Part shown: piece by piece, positions 45,719-46,011 of the stretch
How positions within the stretch are numbered: the first letter of the stretch is position 1
Layout of the letters: each line of letters opens with the position of its first letter
NCBI GenBank assembly: GCA_963751355.1
Contig: CAVVVS010000086.1
Coordinates: 1 to 46,011 of the forward strand
Source: CAVVVS01 sp963751355
Lineage (GTDB): Bacteria; Bacteroidota; Ignavibacteria; Ignavibacteriales; Ignavibacteriaceae
Reading direction: 5' to 3'
DNA length: 46,011 bases
The notes under the pieces: model-generated
Told to the model about the DNA's origin: nothing
The model's input: the letters and a program-made list of their open reading frames with translations, nothing else
Database searches by the model: none
Translations under genes and position numbers: made by a program

Positions 45719-46011
45719 TCACCAATCCTTATTGGTCTTAACAGGTTTGCCCTTCATTTTTCTCAATTGTTTCTGAAGCTTCATCTCGTTTTGCCTTAAC
45801 GCTTCCAGGATTCTTTGCGCTTCGGCTTTTGTCATTTTATTTCCCTGCTTCTGATTTTGTTGAGCTTGATTCTCTTTATTCTGCTGCTCTTTCTTATTTT
45901 GATTCTGTTGGTTTTGCTGATTCTGCTGTTGATTTTTTTGTTTCTGCTGATCGCTCTTGTTTTGATCTTGATTCTGTTTATCTTTTTGATTTTTGTTGTT
46001 AGCAATTGGTG
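45719..46011 (-). CDS. batC: BatC, C-terminal part (runs off the window)
   Basis: The visible 97 residues are the end of a protein entering from the right edge. Nearly all of residues 1-55 are Asn, Gln, Lys and Asp, in QNQ/QQN-type runs, and the end is helical and charged (EAQRILEALRQNEMKLQK) ending in KDW. BatC proteins of the Bacteroidota have a TPR part followed by exactly such a Q/N-rich linker and a closing helix. The TPR part and the upstream batA/batB genes lie outside the window. It is first in the visible order batC-batD-batE. Confidence 0.8.
   Translation of the reverse strand, partial: PIANNKNQKDKQNQDQNKSDQQKQKNQQQNQQNQQNQNKKEQQNKENQAQQNQKQGNKMTKAEAQRILEALRQNEMKLQKQLRKMKGKPVKTNKDW

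Overview
The window is AT-rich bacterial chromosome. It most resembles the Ignavibacteria/Chlorobi side of the Bacteroidota-Chlorobi group. This placement is inference from gene content: a Bat operon (batC-batD-batE), a DUF4286-type protein, M1/M16/S9/M3 peptidases, a COX24-type mini-protein typical of that group, and a dcw cluster with a meso-DAP-type MurE. Several genes have real Shine-Dalgarno sequences (ftsZ, the COX24-like gene, the M1 peptidase, the small gene at 21664), which fits Ignavibacteria better than Bacteroidia proper.

Layout. 1-320: the end of an IS transposase next to a probably truncated gene with a LexA-like palindrome at its start. 446-652: a small CPXCG zinc-type protein. 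758-17180 (minus): an uninterrupted 15-gene division and cell-wall (dcw) operon, mraZ-rsmH-ftsL-ftsI-murE-murF-mraY-murD-ftsW-murG-(unknown membrane protein)-murC-ftsQ-ftsA-ftsZ. It has 0-8 base junctions nearly throughout and three 10-bp-spaced MraZ boxes in front of mraZ. 17519-19909: the relic of an integrated element, with a decayed tRNA-Thr copy, an outer-membrane beta-barrel gene, a broken tyrosine recombinase and an intact tRNA-Thr(CGU). 20010-21377 (minus): an operon of HU/IHF-like protein, zinc-ribbon/TPR membrane protein and a 31-residue COX24-domain protein. 21664-22068: a small membrane protein. 22147-39854 (minus): scattered housekeeping and secreted enzymes, namely S9 peptidase, GMP reductase/IMPDH-like enzyme, oligoendopeptidase F, a lipoprotein, M1 aminopeptidase with HEAT repeats, a DUF4286 protein, a DASS transporter, an AEC transporter, a small Cys-motif protein, a two-domain M16 peptidase and an acrylyl-CoA reductase-like oxidoreductase. 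39905-41322: a FetAB-type ABC exporter. 41596-42918: an envelope M23 peptidase. 42971-46011: batE, batD and the 3' part of batC.

How it works together: the dcw operon makes the lipid-linked peptidoglycan precursor (MurC-MurF, MraY, MurG), flips or polymerises and crosslinks it (FtsW/FtsI), and builds the Z-ring (FtsA/FtsZ/FtsQ/FtsL). MraZ probably controls it through its own promoter. The M23 peptidase would trim the wall.

The least explained items are the two-TM PH-like protein embedded in the dcw operon, the tRNA-flanked element relic, an orphan strong terminator that implies a small RNA at about 28574-28654, and a FtsZ tail with two candidate C-terminal peptides. I found no CRISPR array, rRNA, intact prophage or recognisable riboswitch.
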